A DNA stretch of 64,000 nt from positions 5,380,501-5,444,500 of the forward strand of contig NC_090129.1 in the NCBI RefSeq assembly GCF_040581485.1, in the 5' to 3' direction. Below the pieces are notes generated by a model, which was given only the letters and a program-made list of their open reading frames with translations, had not been told where the DNA came from and did no database searches. Below are positions 26,371 to 38,232 of this stretch, in pieces. The stretch comes from Linepithema humile. Taxonomy: Eukaryota; Arthropoda; Insecta; Hymenoptera; Formicidae. The translations under genes were made by a program, and so were the position numbers. The stretch's first letter is position 1, and each line of letters opens with the position of its first letter.

Positions 26371-26490
26371 AAAAATGCGTGACGAAACGGACCCCTTTTT
26401 GCCGTTATGGGTCACATTGTCCTCTCCTCGTGAACAGTCGTGGGACTTGTTGAACTATGCGCCGTAGTTTAAGCTCTTTATACTTGCCGT
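26371..26490. repeat. degenerate tandem duplication B, copy 1
   Basis: This copy aligns with 26598-26718. Both share GCGTGACGAAACGG near the start, GACTTGTTGAAC in the middle and TAGTTTAAGCTC near the end, in the same order and spacing to within a base. Confidence 0.82.
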
Positions 26491-26597
26491 TAAAGATAAA
26501 TTAACGATTTAATGATGATCGATGCAGCCGACTTTAGAATAGCTTCTGCTGCCCACTCTTTCGACTTTTTGCGATTCTTACTCCATAGCAGTGCTAT

Positions 26598-26718
26598 AAA
26601 AACGCGTGACGAAACGGCCCGTTTTTTTCCCCCATTTTCATCAATTGCGTCGTAATCCTTACGAAGAATCATGAGACTTGTTGAACCGTGCCATAGTTTA
26701 AGCTCATTATCCTTGCCG
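26598..26718. repeat. degenerate tandem duplication B, copy 2
   Basis: Partner of 26371-26490, about 227 bases further on. The middle third has diverged most. Confidence 0.82.
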
Positions 26719-26759
26719 ATAGTTTGGATGTCATCGAAGTTTATCATGCCGAACAGTCT

Positions 26760-28960
26760 GCTTTATTTTTACACTACATTATGCACACGTTACTATGTTT
26801 ATTTAAGTACGTTGAGAAGAATTGCATGAAATAACAAATAAGAGGTTGATAATAACACGTTCAAAATTTAGCACACATATCATAATATTATATAATGAAT
26901 AATAGGAAAATATATATTTAGAGAGAAAAATATTGGAGAAATTTTCGGCATTTAATGAGAAGTTATTTTATCAATTCAATTGGAATCAGTTCAAATTAAA
27001 GTCAAAGTGGTCACAAATGTGGAGATGCGGGCGTAAAATCTTTCAAGAGGGGAAAAAAGTTCCCACGAATTGAGGCAACCGTAGTAGAGAAGCCTAGTCT
27101 ACATGTGCACGAGGAAGCCTCGTCTTAAATTCAATTCACACATGGTTAAACAAGCATCACGTTTCTCTTTTTTTCACGCGGTCGTACTGTCACTGTTGTC
27201 AACTCGAATGTGATGGCTCATACCCTTTTAGAGTCGTACGATGCTACTTTTATTGCTCTTTTTTCCAAGAATAACACGCCACGAGGAGAACCACGATAAT
27301 AAAACGGTATTAGCTCTTGGTACTTCCAACAATCTAACGCTAATTGACATTTCATTTTACTTACGAAAAAGTTTTCAGATACTACACAAACATTTGTAAA
27401 ATTTTTCTATATAACTTATCGTTCCGATGGTCAGGATAGGCTAAAAAACAAAAAATTCGTCGTACCAGTGAAACACTACTACTGTTATTTTTCACGATAA
27501 CAGATGCAATCGATACTGCCAAAATAACTTTAACTGCAAAATTTACTTCTCGTCATACGTCAAACGAATTTCAGGCAGGCGTCAAAGATTGAATATCGAC
27601 TTTTGTGACTCGGGTCACACGATCTATTGCCTTCGTACACGTTTGCGTATATATCGCACACTCTGTTCGGCCCGATTGGTTCAGCGAAAAGCCGATGCCG
27701 CCAGCTACTCTGAATAATTAAACTAGCTCTCTGATGCGTGATCTGATTGGTTTCACGCACGGAAATTCGCTGCGCGCTCGCATTTTGCGACAAAAAAAAA
27801 CTATATACTGCATGTTTAGTTCAATCTGTATCGCGGAATTCGCGTGACATATCAAATTTAACTCTGCCATTATCCTCACGTGATATTGAATAAAACGCTG
27901 AAAATAAATATTATAAAAATTAATTAACTTAAATTATATTTATATTAACTTTTTTTGTAAATATTTAATAGTTACAAATTGCACTTCTACGAATCCAAAT
28001 GTGATAAAATCACAGAAAATGTTTTTGCATTCAAAGCACAACGATAAAAAAATTCTTTTATCTTCATCAGAGGAAAGATACCGAAATTATTCTATGATAA
28101 AGTACGGAAGATCTTTAAAGATTCATGACGCGAGTTTTTCCAGAAGAACGTTAGCGTGCAAGAGAATCATTGATATTTACTGTATCATTATACTATACTA
28201 TATATGTTCTAATCGGCAGATCGATCGAGAAAACACGCTATCCGTGCGAGCGTAATACGATGATCGAATAAGTGTTTCACGCAAATAAAGACCTCGCGCG
28301 GTAATGATATCATTCGACTGACTCAACAGCAGTCACGTTGACCAGGCTAACGCGTTTAACTACGAACAAATGGCAATCGATGCTATTAATCGACCGATAA
28401 TCAAATCACTCAATTGACTTGGCTTTCCTTTGAACGTCGGATCAACGCCGATTACCGGGCACTTCTTTCTTCCGCGGCTTGCACTATTTCGCACAAAAGT
28501 TCATCACAAATACTAGCAACCTTTAGTAAATAAAGTCGCAACCTTTGATAAATAAAGTGCTAGGTAGTTTTAGATCATGTAACTTATGCTAATTTATTCT
28601 CGTCCTTTCGAGAACGTGTGAAATAATCAAGTCATATAAATTGAAACTGTCGAAATAAAATTGAATAACGGAATGTTTTATAGCTGAAATATTATTCTCT
28701 TAATTTTATTTTGCACGATTCTAGTTTGGGACTCAAAATTTATAAGGATTTATGTTCCAAAAAGATCAATAATTCAACTTCTTAAAAGCATAATAAAATC
28801 GCATTAAAAAAGCATATTTTAATATACCTGTCTAAAGCATAATTAATAAGTTTACGTAAATACATTTTTAAGCATTGGCAAGTTTTTTAAAATAGATTAT
28901 TATTCAATCGCACGAGACGAAGTCGATTCGTGTTTCGAGAAAAAAGTTGATGATGTGACT
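26760..28960. other. AT-rich stretch upstream of the mir-276 CpG block
   Basis: No supported exon or repeat. It may lie in or before the mir-276 primary transcript. Confidence 0.45.
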
Positions 28961-28975
28961 TGAACGCAATCACGC

Positions 28976-29482
28976 GTGGCGCAAAAGATACTTCCTATGC
29001 TTCTCTTTGTGACGAATGATCCGCAAGAAAAATCAATCCTAACCAGTTATGCATTACGTGCTTGTAATAATTACGCCGTGCGATTCACGGACACGAACGC
29101 GATTGTAATTGGAGCGTTCGAGCTCTCTCTTCCTCTCTCCTCTCTTACTCTCTCGGCATTAGGCCTGGGCCCTCCCACCCCGGTCTTTACGCGCGTTGCA
29201 CAAGCCCGTCATCGTCTTCCTCTTCGTCTTCTTCCGCGGCAACGGCATGGCATCGTGTCATTCCTCACCGCCAGGGGCGTCGATGTGCTGGTAGACTTGG
29301 AAGGAAGTAGGGGGGAACTCGTGCAGGGACCCGTGTGTGTCCTCGGCGCGTGTGTTTCTCCGCTCGGTACCCCTCCAAGACTCTTCAGTTCTTCGCGGAC
29401 CTTCGTACGGATCAGTTTCACGGAACAGAACTTTCGATTTTTCAGTATCGCCGATTATTCGCCGATTGGAATTTCGTTTTAA
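28976..29482 (+). promoter_or_regulatory. CpG- and pyrimidine-rich block upstream of mir-276, candidate pri-miRNA promoter
   Basis: A GC- and CpG-rich island centred on 29090-29430 ends about 0.9 kb before the mir-276 hairpin. It holds CT-rich runs (29130-29155) and TCAGTT initiator-like motifs at about 29384 and 29412. It is open on + for 168 codons and over most of its length on -, which is common in GC-rich noncoding DNA; neither frame looks like a known family. On - a run of E and D codons (near 29211-29240) is made by a CTT/CGT repeat. Position and composition make it the most natural promoter for the mir-276 primary transcript. This is inference. Confidence 0.35.
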
Positions 29483-30324
29483 TCGGATTAAGAAGCGTTC
29501 GCAATGGAGAACGGATCTCAATCGTCTCAACTTCGCGGAGAGACTATTTAGACTACGACTTGAAATGAAAAGTTCGAGAACTCGAATCGTGAACTCGAAT
29601 GACTTGGTGATTAACCGACAACGTGGCAGTGCTCGTCGAGAATTCACGTGATTAGCCGTTTTATCGAGCCTCTTTCTCAACGTGCTCCACTTAGCGCGGC
29701 GCGGCGCGAAGAACGTTCCCTCGTTCGGTTCATTAAACTCGGCTTTTTTACACTGGATGCGAAAAGATGATTCGTTGATCATTTGCCATCGATTGATATC
29801 ACCAGCGAGAGTTTTCGATATCAACTGCGATACTGGATTGCTGGATTGCACGTTGCTGATATTTCATATGCTCCGAATCTTACACTCCAACTTTGCTGTA
29901 AGAGTCTGCGCTATCAGAGATACATCCATTCTAATTATAGCGTACTATATAAACGACAAGTGTACTTGTTGCAGTGATATATCTTTGTTGCTTTAACTTT
30001 TTATACGGTTTTTTTTATTTTCACACTTTTTCCAATTACTTCCGACTGGTATATTAATTTTGCATTGCAATTTTCTAAATTCATTAATAGGATCTGTTTT
30101 ATATTTAAATAAAGATTATCTCAAATTTTGTTTGTTTTCCTAAGGACAAGTTATAAAGGTACGTATTTTTCATGCGGATGGCGTTTTGGAATTAAAATAT
30201 TTGTAAAATCGACTTGTAAAAATGTTCTGAAGCTTAATAGAACGGGCATTCAACGGGCTGAAACACTAACGAAGGATGAAGAAAGAAGAAAAACAGTATC
30301 TAATGAATATGGTAGAGATCCAGC

Positions 30325-30346
30325 AGCGAGGTATAGAGTTCCTACG
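30325..30346 (+). ncRNA. mir-276: mature miR-276-5p
   Basis: This is the 5' arm of the mir-276 hairpin, ending in CCTACG just before the loop. It matches the known insect 5p arm. The exact ends are set by analogy with the Drosophila products and can differ by a base. Confidence 0.93.
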
Positions 30347-30360
30347 TAGTGTTCAGAAAG

Positions 30361-30382
30361 TAGGAACTTCATACCGTGCTCT
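30361..30382 (+). ncRNA. mir-276: mature miR-276-3p (dominant guide arm)
   Basis: This is the 3' arm of the mir-276 hairpin. Positions 2-8 (AGGAACT) are the targeting seed. In insects this arm is normally the more abundant guide strand, which is family knowledge and cannot be seen here. Confidence 0.95.
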
Positions 30383-30538
30383 TGGACTTGCCGAAAGATC
30401 TTCGACCGATACTCCACGTGTACCACATGGCGTTAAAAGACGAATGCAATCGTGATGCAAAACGGAGGAACTAATGGTGAGAGAAATGAACGTGATTAGC
30501 ATAAGGCATAGATCAACAAAATCTATATTCTAATCGAA

Positions 30539-30563
30539 TGCGAAATACGAAGTGCGAAATACG
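30539..30563 (+). repeat. short direct repeat downstream of mir-276
   Basis: TGCGAAATACG occurs twice, at 30539-30549 and 30553-30563, 14 bases apart, about 150 bases after the mir-276 hairpin. Confidence 0.85.
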
Positions 30564-30569
30564 TAAGTC

Positions 30570-33450
30570 ACAAGATATAATTAAGTTGAAAAACATGTAG
30601 AGGAATTTTTCTATCGATAACTCGAGGATATCGGGTGCCGGATGAACAGTGAAGGCAAGACATAGTATTGACGTAGTATATTTTACACAGCATTTTTTCA
30701 CGATTATTCAAAGATTATTTACACCGTTATTTAGAAACTTTTATGTTAATAATTATGAATGAATATGGAATACGTGAAATTTTTTAAACACCATTGCAAT
30801 CTGGTGAATAAATTAATTCGATTTTACGTTGGCTAGTAATTTTTTAGTTATTTAATTATAATTGTACATATCTTGTAATAAGCATTCAGGCTTACACGTT
30901 CACGTTAACAACACATACATTTTTCAGTTTTAATGTAAAATAACCGTATGATTTTCAACGATAATATTAACATCTTAGCAATAATATTCGACTATAATAT
31001 TAAATAATTAATATTTTTATATTAAACAAATAATTCGGAATTATCTTTAGCATTATACATATTTAAAGTACGAACATGAGCATTGACAAAACTATTTTTA
31101 ATTTTATAATTCACGAGTAAGATTTGCATCAGGTACATTGCGGTTGAAGCGAAACTTTTGATTGGAAGAAATGTACGCCACTGCGGCGTTTATGAACCGC
31201 AAGTATTCCTCTTCAGCGATTAACTCTGCGCAATTAGTCTTGCAATCAAGAAACGAGCATTTTGCACGATGACGCTGTATTGCTATTTATTTTAGAAACA
31301 TTCTGAATACTTTCGTAATAGCTGATTTTCTTGGATGACGAAAAAAGTGTGATTCTTTGTCACCTGCGTGTTTTTTAATAATTTTATTTTATTGATGTAA
31401 TTAGAGTAAGTAGCTAAAGAGAGGAAAAAAAATTAAATGAAGAGATTGACTACGGAATTCTAAAATACTTTCAAGATAGTTATATCCGACTCATTTATAT
31501 TGAGCGGATACTTTAGTATCGCCGATTTGCCTTCATTTAAATTGAGCTGAATTTGTGTGCAACTCGTGAAGCAGTCACGTCTCGGAACAGCCAGACCGCG
31601 TTGTGATTAATAATTAGCGATTAATTATCAATTCGTCGCGACGTGCCGGACGATCCACTCGCAAGACTTGTGACCTCACGCGCTAGTTTCTGTTCACGCG
31701 ACGTAAACTCGACGATTCGGCCGAGCTTGACGGAACGTCGAACAAGTCGCTACGCATCGTTATTTCGTACCACGTTTCACACTTTAATCAATGCAATTAA
31801 CCAGTCTTGAAATATTTTTCGTTTTTTTTTTCAATTTTTTCATATCAAATTAATTAAGTGATACGGCGCCCGGAGAGACACAGTAAAATCCAGGAAGGCG
31901 GCCGCGTCAATATATTTATTCGCACGACTAGGAAGCATGGTTTAAAAGCGGTTGCGCGTTTACACGGGAATTGGCGCAATCGAGCCGTACGATTTTGACG
32001 TTTATTAACTTCGATGTCGTTCGCGATAACACGTATGGCAGCCAGAGAGCGCTTTACGTCGCGCGCAAAAATATTCCGCGGATTCCTAACGTCGGCCGAT
32101 CGGAATTAATTCACGCGGTAGAGTATGACGAGAATAGATTTGCCGCCAACCGGCTGCCGTCCACTCTTATTCGCGCGAGAGAATGTTCTTAGATTGTGCC
32201 ATATCGAGCCTGTTCTGCGTCGTGTGCAAACACGAATGCGAGATATCGGGAAATTACTTCTCTACTGGACATATAATCGATATATCATGTATGTACTTGA
32301 TGATAATGGCGTCGCTACAAAAATATTTGGTGATTGCATGGTATGTATGGTAAATAAGATTGTAACATGTGCTGCGTATTTCATAATCGTAGTTGCAGAT
32401 CGGCAAGAAATCGTCCGATAAGGGATCAAGTTACAAAATTAAACGAGACTATTGCGTCGAATTACATTGTCGATATAGCCTCATTATCTAGGAATAAATA
32501 AGAAACTACAAAAATTGATAGACGAAGAGTTTTAAAAAACAACTAATTAGTCGTACAAGATGTATGAAGAAGGGGAACTGTTATACTTTGGATTATGCAA
32601 ACTAATCAGTATTTATAGAGCTTGAGCATACGCGCGATAATTAAATCTGTATTATTATGTAATTATCGCATCTTTCGTAAGCGAAATCTCGGGAGTATAA
32701 GAGAATTTTCGAAAATTACTCTTGTAATCGAATTTGATGTGATCGCTTTTGCATGTGCGCTTTCTTGTATTAATTTTACGAATTTATCGCGAAAATAAAA
32801 TCTCATTTCCGAAATTTGACCTACATTAATTCCCCCAAATCAAATAAGAGAGTTATCTTCTTTCATTTTTGAAGCATAGTTTCCATGTGAAATAATATGT
32901 TAACGAAGCTTCTGACGTGAATATAACTTTGAACCATTATCGAAGGTAAATAGGTCCACGCGACCATACAGCTAACGATTCTATAATTAAAGCATACTGT
33001 CGAGAGCACGTACACATATTGAAACTGTAATATGCGCATTCCGCAGTCCTGTACTATCATTATTCATTATTAACACCTAACCGTCTGCATTGCGTACGCC
33101 TAGGGCATTGAGGGGTTGATAAAAGCAGTTGATGTTATTATATTCATCGTTTCAATTGCACAACCTTTCATTTTAGAATAGAACATATTTATCACGTGAA
33201 ATATTGAAGTACGTTCACTATATATATTTGATACAATTACATTTTATTAAAATGGAAAAAAAAAAAATTTAATATTCGAGCTCATTGAGCTCAAATAAAG
33301 ATTCGATTCTTCACGGCGCTATATCTGTTAAATGAGTGATATCTTCTTATGTATTTGTTTACTTTCATTATCTTGATGTGACTTACACGTTTGCTTGAAA
33401 AATACTGTATCTTTAACTAATTTTCATTAATAAAGTTGGATTAAAGATAC
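30570..33450. other. AT-rich stretch downstream of mir-276
   Basis: Probably the remaining part of the mir-276 primary transcript and intergenic DNA. 31.6-32.2 kb is GC-richer, with homeodomain cores near 31610-31640. No coding exon was recognised. Confidence 0.45.
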
Positions 33451-33510
33451 GCGGTACGGTGAGGATCAAAAATACCCTAAGGAACAGGAATATTTTATGC
33501 GTCGTAACAG

Positions 33511-33653
33511 GAAGACAATTCCATCGATTAGTCCTCTGCGAGGTCGAGATTGTTCCGTCCGCCTCATATATCTTCTACGGGGGTTGTCCAACAGGGGTCC
33601 TCGCCGACAGGTTCGACCCGATATTGGTCCCGATCGATGTTTGCATGTGGTGA
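33511..33653 (+). CDS. candidate exon with an LCEVEI motif, possibly a fucolectin-type domain end
   Basis: After an AG at 33509-33510 the frame reads RQFHRLVLCEVEIVPSAS, then YIFYGGCPTGVLADRFDP, ending in TGA at 33651-33653. Many codons end in C or G. The segment RLVLCEVEI resembles the closing strand (LTLCEVEV-like) of fucolectin/tachylectin-4/pentraxin-1 domains found in some insect surface proteins; that is a short resemblance only. The acceptor lacks a good pyrimidine tract and no convincing donor precedes the stop. It could equally be a conserved noncoding block, since the flanks are rich in short repeated sites. Confidence 0.2.
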
Positions 33654-33899
33654 CAGGATTATGTTTGAGTCACCGAATCAGTGCCATGACCATTTGTCAC
33701 CTCGAGATTAAACATAGAACCAACTGCCTTCGAAGCAGGGTATAGGAACACAAGGGTGATAGGTGGTCCTCCTTCAAACCCACCCCTAAAGACAAGCTTT
33801 ACACCCTTCACGGAGATAAGATATTTTATGACGCAAGTTATATTCTGTCATCTAATTAGTGTCACTTTGCGGCCAACAGTATTTTCAACGACTAAATTA

Positions 33900-36800
33900 A
33901 GGCTGTTTATTACTGTAACTCAAATATTCCTGTAATCTTTTAATTTTGTTTTTAATATTTGTAGTAATATTTAATAAAAAAAAATTATAATAAAATATGT
34001 TTATTATTTAAAATTATGCATGAAATTACGTAAAAAGATTTCCATATAATGCAAATAGCAGAGAAGTTGATCGAAAAATAATTAAATTTAATAAACAATT
34101 TAAGAGTTTTGATGAATAAAAATATTGAATGTGGAAGTTAAAATTGTGGAAGAAATGTTTTATGTTAGAAAAAGATAGAAAATTTGTTAAAAAATTTGTA
34201 ATGTGTGTCTTCTATAATGCTTATAAAATTTTCAAGTGATCAAATGGCAATATTGGGAGCAATAGAAATGTATAAAAATTTAAACAATTTAAAATTTCTT
34301 GAAACATATTAACCGGAAGAAATAATTTGAAGAGCAGATCTAAGAATTGTGATTAAAAAAATGTTACGAAACAGAATTTTTTAACTTAAGTTTTAGTTTT
34401 ACATGTACGAAATGATTGCCAGCGAGCTTGAGATAACCAGTGCACTCGAAAAGTCTTTGCTTATCTTGAAGATATGATAAAGGGCTAACCGGTTCGGCCT
34501 CGTCTCTCGCTTGTTTTCTCATTCTCGTTTTTCAATACTTTTTCGTTGGGGCAACATATCACGGATGTATCGTCCCGTGTCGACTGTACCCGATCTCTCG
34601 AACATGCGGTATTCTTTATCATGTAAAAAACCGAGATAACATTTATCTGAATAACGTCGGCTTTCGAAGCCTAATGCTACGTTGCACAACTATTACACGA
34701 GAATTATCATAGAATTAAGAGAGCATGCATTCATATATTTTTATTCAATTAACTTAATACGGTAATATTTGCAGAATCGGCTGAATTTCTTGAAATGTCA
34801 TTTGTATTGATCAATATTTGAATCAAATACATAAAGCTACGTACACCTTTTTTGATGATGGAGTAATTATAATTTTTATTAACGTTTGTTTAAATATGTA
34901 TAAAATTATCTTTATAGAAATATTTTCAATATTTATGAGGCGCTTGATAAAGATCAGACATTTTTTCGCGAAATTTTTCGGAGTAAAAATGCATAATTTT
35001 TTTTTAAAGCAGCCTTAGCATTTGAAACGGATTGGCATTTAGAAAGATGCAAAGAGCAGCCACGCAGCATCTGCCCGTTTTTCCACGCGATGCGTATGCA
35101 CGTATGCCGGGACGGCCCTGACAAAAATCACGCACATGAAGGTGGGGTGCATAAATTATGGCACCCGCCATGTTTGTCCCGTGGCGTGCCGATTGGACGA
35201 GCGAAAAAACAGGAATCCATCCCCCGTTTAAGTGCTCCCACACGCGCCCGCTTTTCACCCCAACGACGAAACAGCCCGCTCCGAAATACGCCATTTCTCT
35301 TGGAAACGATTTGGAAATCTAGTGCCAAAAGTTTTAGGGGGAAAACTTTGTAGTGAGATTTGTTATTGCTTATAGGAAGCTGTCAATCTTCTTTCTCCAA
35401 TATGTTATGCACGTTATTGGGAGATGTGGAGGAATGTACAACCACGCTTGAAGCTATGTGTATTTATCACCGGTTATTAGTATCTTTGTAATTTAAAGGA
35501 GGAAGAAAATTCTGAGACTTCTTGACCTTGCTTCAAAATCAATTATTAAAAATTAACATACAAAGTGTTTGTAAAAATATACTTATTATGTGCATATAAA
35601 CATGTACATATTGCTCAAATAAAATATATTTTATTTCTTCTTGATTAAGACTAGATAAGACTAGATAAGATAAGATTTTAGTCTTTAAAAGCATTTAAGT
35701 TTGGACATATGTTATTTGAAAGAAAAATCCGAATAAATAATACCCAACGAAAATCTGACACCATTTGAATAATTTATGTTTTCAACTTACTTGTGGTCTA
35801 TCCTTTTCTTTTTATTGCGGTATATGTATATATGAACTTATTGAGGACAATGACGTGGACAACGACTAAAGATCGCATAAGATTTCACAAACGTAGAAAG
35901 AATTAAAAATTAATGGATTCCGTGCAGAATTGAAGTATAGTATTTGACTACGACTTCTGTAGAAGCTTACACCTGGCGCAGTTGCGCATTGAACGCAAAT
36001 TGTACTTCATTGTACTACACAAAGGCAGCACATTGCTTACAATTCCGGTCATTGAACTACATTAAACGTATGACGCGAAATTTCATATAATATGTATGGC
36101 GACCGAAAATGTGCAAGAAAACGCACCTTCTTTCATTGTACGGTTGTAATTTTTAAATACGTGGAAAAAAATAGTTATTATAAGCAAAAGTAGATACAAT
36201 GATAATTAAATTTGCATGCTAAAAGTTGATAAAATCGTTGTTAAAAAAATTAAAAGCAATATTATCTTTTATTTAAAAAACTGTCAAATTATGGACCATT
36301 ATTTCTGTTATTACGAAAATAATATACTTCTCAATAAGCAAAATGTTAACAAATTGATGTTTATTGATCAAATTTGCTGTCAATCTACCAACATTGTTAA
36401 CATTTCGCTATCTGGGTTATTGCATCTAGATTACAGTAATGCATTTGGCAAAAGCAGATAACTGTCGATATTCAGAATGATAATAATATGAATAATATAT
36501 TATCAGTTCAAAACAAGTGGTTAAAGACTTTTATTTGGATCATTAGCATGTCGCATAATTTATCGTTATTACAAAGACTGATATCTATCTTAATTGACTT
36601 GATTATCTAATAATCTCGCTCTATCGGATACTCGCGTTCGATGTAAAGTCAGAAGCGGCGTGCACGTTTACGGAAATCTTTGTAAAAGAACGTACATGTC
36701 TCTCTTTTATGAAGTCAACGAAGCACATTTGCATGAAGGCACTATAGCGACGTTATCGTGTTAAAGTGTCCGTGTACACGTACGGACAGACTGCTCCCCT

Positions 36801-36900
36801 CGCAGGAAGTCGGCGACTGCGGTCGCGTCGCGCTAATGGAAATCGTAAACATTAATTAGCGGAGCACCCGCGGTCCACGCAACGAGAAATGGGATTCGAT
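33900..36900. other. mostly AT-rich stretch
   Basis: A GC-richer patch at 35050-35340 contains GCCGCCATG-like and ATTGG motifs but no convincing frame. The rest shows nothing I can name apart from the small tandem repeat at 35644. Confidence 0.45.
35644..35677. repeat. short GACTAGATAA tandem repeat
   Basis: GACTAGATAA occurs twice in direct succession, then GATAAGATT. This is a small degenerate tandem repeat in AT-rich DNA. Confidence 0.8.
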
Positions 36901-36950
36901 TCTAGTGTAGCAACATCCGACAACTGAAAAGCTTCTCTGTCTCTCGCGAA

Positions 36951-36964
36951 CGCGCGCGCGCGCG

Positions 36965-37003
<39 letters not shown>
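36951..37003. repeat. CG then CT microsatellite
   Basis: (CG)7 at 36951-36965 is followed by (CT)18 at 36967-37003. It lies just before the candidate exon at 37066. Confidence 0.95.
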
Positions 37004-37006
<3 letters not shown>

Positions 37007-37065
37007 TTCTCTCTCCGTGTCTCTTTTGCAATGCCGGTGCGAGCGCATCCCCGCAACCGTCGATT

Positions 37066-37215
37066 ATGAATCAGCGATCAAGTTCCATCGAGCGTTGTTT
37101 CGCGTATGGTGCATTGATGGATGATTCGGTAGCTTTGATCAACAAGGCCGCTACATCGAGTGTAGCCGGCCGCGTACATAGTAACTCGCGGTGTGTTTCT
37201 ATTCCATCCGGTGAT
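37066..37215 (+). CDS. candidate first coding exon after a CG/CT repeat
   Basis: An ATG at 37066 opens 50 codons that end exactly, in phase 0, at a strong GTAAGT donor (37216-37221). The peptide begins MNQRSSSIERCFAYGALM and ends CVSIPSGD. The frame stays open a further 72 codons to 37434 if not spliced. There is no recognised domain. The ATG lies about 60 bases after a microsatellite, as in some 5' untranslated regions. It is unsupported by homology. Confidence 0.22.
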
Positions 37216-38094
37216 GTAAGTACAACTCCGGTTAATTGGCCGCGCGATTTCATCAATGTGAATTACGAATTATCAATTCCAGCATCCAAAGTTGCCAATG
37301 TAGCTAGCTTTTGTGTTATTAAAGTCATAGTTAATAATGTAGAAGTAGCAATGCGCGATGCTCAATTAAATGTTGCGCAAGAAAATGCTTGCGAACGTTT
37401 TTATTGCGACAAAAACGTAAAACTCCATGTCTGATTTTCTATAATATAAGTTACGTCGAGACGATAAAAGTGATGGCTTTGTTTCGCCGCTCGTTTCGAC
37501 ATGTTTCCGGTAACATCGTACTATCTTTCATGCGTGCGCGCTGGCTTGTCGACGATTTGACCATTCGCTTACATTGTCAGCACCTTTTTTATGCGATTGT
37601 CTGCGCCGCTAGTCGATAAACTATCGTCGTTTACGCCCTCCAACCGACTGCTTCCCGCTCAGATTCGATATGAGGCTTGACTGTGAAACTGGAAAGCCAC
37701 TGACAAAAAAGGTGTTTATAAAAGTTGAACCGAAAATTCAATTAATCAATTGTCAAATGACACGCAGTAAATAACTCACACAGATATATCTATCAATTCC
37801 ATTTTTATTTCTAAGTAAAAAGAAGTACTCCATATTATTATAGAAAAATGTATTTTAAATCAAATTAAAAACTTTAATTATTAAATTACATTTTGATTAT
37901 AGATAATCATTCTCGAATATTTAATCTTCTAAAATCTCTCTTGGGATTATTTTCATAAATAACACAATAGTCGCGTACACATGTAACTCTTGAGGTCTTC
38001 ATCGCATCTTTGCAAATTTCTTTTTTCTCTTTTCTTATATATATATTGCGATTTACGCATTTGACATACCACGCTTACGCGATCCACGCTACAG

Positions 38095-38232
38095 GTGCGG
38101 ATGGCAGTACGGCATAGCTATCGAGAGGAGATCGAGAGGATCGAAAGCGAGCGGAACAAGGTCCCCTCGATTCAGCGATCCATGAAGCCTCCGGACGCGA
38201 GAGGCGTTGTAAATCTCTGTCATGCTCCATAA
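38095..38232 (+). CDS. candidate charged-peptide exon, strand uncertain
   Basis: After CTACAG (AG at 38093-38094) a 45-codon frame ends with TAA at 38230-38232. It reads VRMAVRHSYREEIERIESER, then NKVPSIQRSMKPPDARG. An in-frame ATG lies two codons in. The run of E, R and K looks coiled-coil-like. The acceptor has no pyrimidine tract and the charged run comes from GA-rich DNA. The opposite strand is also open here (containing LNRGDLVPLAFDPLDLLS), so coding on either strand, or neither, is possible. Confidence 0.2.
   Translation: MRMAVRHSYREEIERIESERNKVPSIQRSMKPPDARGVVNLCHAP

Larger units (their letters stand above)
30311..30392 (+). ncRNA. mir-276: microRNA precursor mir-276
   Basis: This hairpin carries both mature arms of the insect microRNA miR-276. 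The 3p arm is 30361-30382 (begins TAGGAACTTCATACC, ends GTGCTCT). The 5p arm is 30325-30346 (begins AGCGAGGTATAGAG, ends TTCCTACG). They are separated by a 14-base loop (30347-30360). Pairing the arms by eye gives about 20 paired positions, with only A-C and A-G mismatches inside and two G-T wobbles, leaving the usual 3' overhangs. The lower stem continues from CCA at 30320-30322 paired with TGG at 30383-30385, then GG at 30311-30312 with CC at 30391-30392. The C at 3p position 10 matches the miR-276a form rather than Drosophila miR-276b. The strand follows from mature sequence order. In Drosophila miR-276a acts in the nervous system, including regulation of a dopamine receptor in olfactory memory; in locusts it affects egg-hatching synchrony. 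Those roles are family knowledge. No second copy was seen in the window. Confidence 0.97.

Noticed and set aside
29211..29240. Acidic EEDEEEDDD stretch on -
   Set aside because: The frame is only 24 codons with an in-frame stop just upstream; it is a simple-sequence effect.
35999..36010. ATTGTACTTCAT, the first 12 bases of miR-305
   Set aside because: The match stops there and no hairpin partner is present.
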